A stretch of DNA of 64,000 bases from Paenibacillus cellulosilyticus (GTDB lineage Bacteria; Bacillota; Bacilli; Paenibacillales; Paenibacillaceae), in contig NZ_QGTQ01000025.1 of the NCBI RefSeq assembly GCF_003182255.1, forward strand, positions 1-64,000, given 5' to 3'. Of this stretch, positions 62,487-64,000 are shown piece by piece. The notes beneath the pieces were generated by a model. That model had not been told where the DNA came from, made no database searches, and was given only the letters and a program-made list of their open reading frames with translations. A program made the translations under genes and the position numbers. Within the stretch, counting starts at the first letter, position 1; each line of letters opens with the position of its first letter.

Positions 62487-63317
62487 CTAGCCTTTAAAGC
62501 TGTCCTGCCAGCGCAGCAGACGCTGCTCGAGCACGCGGACGATTGAGTCGGACAGTTTGCCGACGATCGCGAAGATCGTAATGCCGACGAACACGACATC
62601 CGTCTGCACGAACGAGCGCGCGTCTTGAATCATATAGCCGACGCCGCTCTCTGCGCCGAGCAGCTCGGCGACGACTAAGCAGAGCCACGCGATGCTGAGC
62701 GACAGTCGTGTGCCGAGCAGAATGTTCGGCAGGGCGGCGGGAAGTACGAGACGCGTCGTCCGCTTCCACCAATTGAACTCCAGCACGCGGCCAACGTCGA
62801 ACAGCTTGGCATCGACATTGCGTACGCCGAGGAATGTGTTCACGTACATCGGGAAGAAAGCGCCCAGCGAGATGAGCAGCACCTTCGAAAGCTCGCCGAA
62901 GCCGAACCACATAATGAACAGCGGCGTAATCGCAAGCAGCGGAATCGTCCGAAGCATTTGGACCGTCGGATTCACGACTTCCTCGAACGGACGGGACATG
63001 CCGACGAGCAGGCCGATCAAGAGACCGGCGCCGCCGCCGAACAAGAAGCCAAGCGAGGCGCGGACGAGACTGATGCGAAGATGATGCGGAAGCTCGCCTG
63101 TCTTCGTCAGCTCGTAATACTCTTTCAAAATATTCCATGGCGATGAGAACAACGTCTCGGAGATCGCGCCGTTAGACGCGAGTAATTGCCACAATGCAAT
63201 GACAACAGCGGGGATAATCGCTCCTCGTAGGAACGTTTTCCAAGGGAATGCGCGTTTCGGCCTTGCTATATTCGGCAGGGCAGCTTGCTCGCTGCGCACA
63301 GCAATAGTAGTCGTCAT
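62487..63317 (-). CDS. ABC transporter permease (SsuC/TauC type)
   Basis: 276 residues from the ATG at 63317, nine bases after AAAGGA; a TTG at 63323 is too close. About six membrane segments, with LKEYYELTKTGELPHHLRISLVRASLGFLFGG, RTIPLLAITPLFIMWFG and the docking loop FDVGRVLEFNWWKRTTRLVLPAALPNILLG. This subfamily imports sulfonates, nitrate/cyanate or thiamine-precursor-like solutes; substrate not decidable here. It forms an operon with the ATPase gene upstream. Confidence 0.92.
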   Translation of the reverse strand: MTTTIAVRSEQAALPNIARPKRAFPWKTFLRGAIIPAVVIALWQLLASNGAISETLFSSPWNILKEYYELTKTGELPHHLRISLVRASLGFLFGGGAGLLIGLLVGMSRPFEEVVNPTVQMLRTIPLLAITPLFIMWFGFGELSKVLLISLGAFFPMYVNTFLGVRNVDAKLFDVGRVLEFNWWKRTTRLVLPAALPNILLGTRLSLSIAWLCLVVAELLGAESGVGYMIQDARSFVQTDVVFVGITIFAIVGKLSDSIVRVLEQRLLRWQDSFKG

Positions 63318-63391
63318 ATTCAATCATCCTTTCGGTATCAGGCGGCTTGAAAGCCGTACTGTCTATCGTCGACCCGTTCGAGGTCAGCCTA

Positions 63392-64000
63392 TTAAATCGT
63401 GTAGCTCGGCTCCTCGGTGTCTGAATGCTCCAGGCTGCGCAGCACATGCGTGCGAATGTCCTGGAACGCCGTTCCGGTGCGCTTGCGCGGGTACGGCAGA
63501 TCGATCGGGATGATCGACTTGATTCGGCCGGGCTTGGCATCCATGACAACGACACGGCTCGAGAGGAATACCGCTTCGTCAATATCGTGCGTCACGAGCA
63601 CCATCGTCGTACGGTTCTTCTGCCAAATGTCGAGCAGCGCCTCCTGCAGATGGGCACGCGTGAACGCATCCAGTGCGCCAAAAGGTTCGTCGAGCAGCAG
63701 CACCTTCGGTTTGCGCAGCAGCGCTCTTGCGATCGCGACCCGCTGGGACATACCGCCTGAGATTTGACGCGGATAAGCCTTCTCGAAGCCTTCGAGCTTC
63801 ACGAGCTTAATGAGCTCATTCACGCGCTCCCGAACGTCGGGCTTGCTGAGCGATAGATCAGCGGCGATGTTGCTCTCCACGTTAAGCCAAGGGAATAGGC
63901 GATGCTCTTGAAAAATAAAACCTTTCTCCTGCGACGGCCGATCGACCTTGCGGCCTTCGATGCTCACCGTGCCGACATAGTCGGTATCGAGTCCGGCGAT
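63392..64000 (-). CDS. ABC transporter ATPase (SsuB/TauB type), partial
   Basis: 203 residues are visible; the frame is open to the window end, so the N-terminus with Walker A lies outside. Q-loop [15 protein letters not shown], signature [14 protein letters not shown], Walker [13 protein letters not shown] and H-loop [15 protein letters not shown] are intact. It pairs with the permease 74 bp downstream. A substrate-binding protein gene is expected nearby, outside the window. Confidence 0.93.
   Translation of the reverse strand: MAGLDTDYVGTVSIEGRKVDRPSQEKGFIFQEHRLFPWLNVESNIAADLSLSKPDVRERVNELIKLVKLEGFEKAYPRQISGGMSQRVAIARALLRKPKVLLLDEPFGALDAFTRAHLQEALLDIWQKNRTTMVLVTHDIDEAVFLSSRVVVMDAKPGRIKSIIPIDLPYPRKRTGTAFQDIRTHVLRSLEHSDTEEPSYTI

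Noticed and set aside
62083-62490. 135-codon plus-strand frame
   Set aside because: It begins among the Rex/FNR palindromes and runs through the permease terminator; no initiation signal or domain.

Overview
The window looks like chromosomal DNA of a Paenibacillus-type low-to-mid GC Firmicute. The grounds are sigma-A promoters and strong AGGAGG ribosome binding sites, U-tracted terminators, a T-box leader, preQ1-I and ZTP riboswitches, an S-layer-homology-anchored 5'-nucleotidase, many AraC-type regulators and a stalk-domain protein. No rRNA, tRNA, CRISPR array or replication origin was recognised. The left edge holds the tail of an IS3-family insertion sequence; the right edge cuts an ABC-transporter ATPase gene.

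Layout: 1-225 IS3 remnant; 335-2567 a divergent TetR/short-chain dehydrogenase pair and a small membrane protein; 2987-5590 an AraC regulator and a GH4 glycosidase; 5925-30948 a contiguous, one-direction operon of about 20 genes for an extracellular contractile injection system (eCIS; phage-tail-like, related to Afp/PVC); 31055-31930 an AraC/effector-binding regulator; 32465-36282 potABCD polyamine importer behind an unusual triple-hairpin leader; 36584-37447 folD behind a ZTP riboswitch; 37699-43837 (minus strand) a Cache-GGDEF diguanylate cyclase, a T-box-controlled divergent seryl-tRNA synthetase and a beta-propeller/collagen-like protein; 43924-46838 an AraC regulator divergent from a MATE exporter coupled to a zinc-finger membrane protein; 47064-50056 an AraC regulator, a YlbL/SepM-type protease and a stalk-domain protein; 50165-52273 queF with a preQ1-I riboswitch and two related secreted-protein genes, one frameshifted; 52701-56656 a phosphotransferase, Nudix hydrolase, RidA, ECF-like sigma factor and ClpP; 56956-60056 the S-layer 5'-nucleotidase and a small membrane-anchored protein; 60543-64000 (minus) an NADH oxidase with Rex/FNR-like palindromes and an SsuBC/TauBC-type transporter.

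The eCIS locus is the main find. It runs from the AAA+ ATPase (Afp15-like), cap adaptor (Afp16/DUF4255-like), sheath, tube, a zinc-ribbon protein and an overlapping DUF6760-like small protein, through a second tube protein, an 847-residue low-complexity protein, LysM adaptor, a spike split into two genes, PAAR tip, gp25, two large gp6/J-like baseplate proteins, a propeller-tail-protein-I fusion and a fibre-like protein, to two cytoplasmic peptidoglycan-type enzymes at the 3' end. It has no capsid, portal, terminase or integrase genes, so it is not a prophage. One sigma-A-like promoter precedes it and a strong terminator closes it. Special points are a candidate -1 frameshift at a G5 run, three 68-bp hairpin repeats just before the tube gene, no recognisable helical tape measure, and the two candidate cargo or release enzymes.
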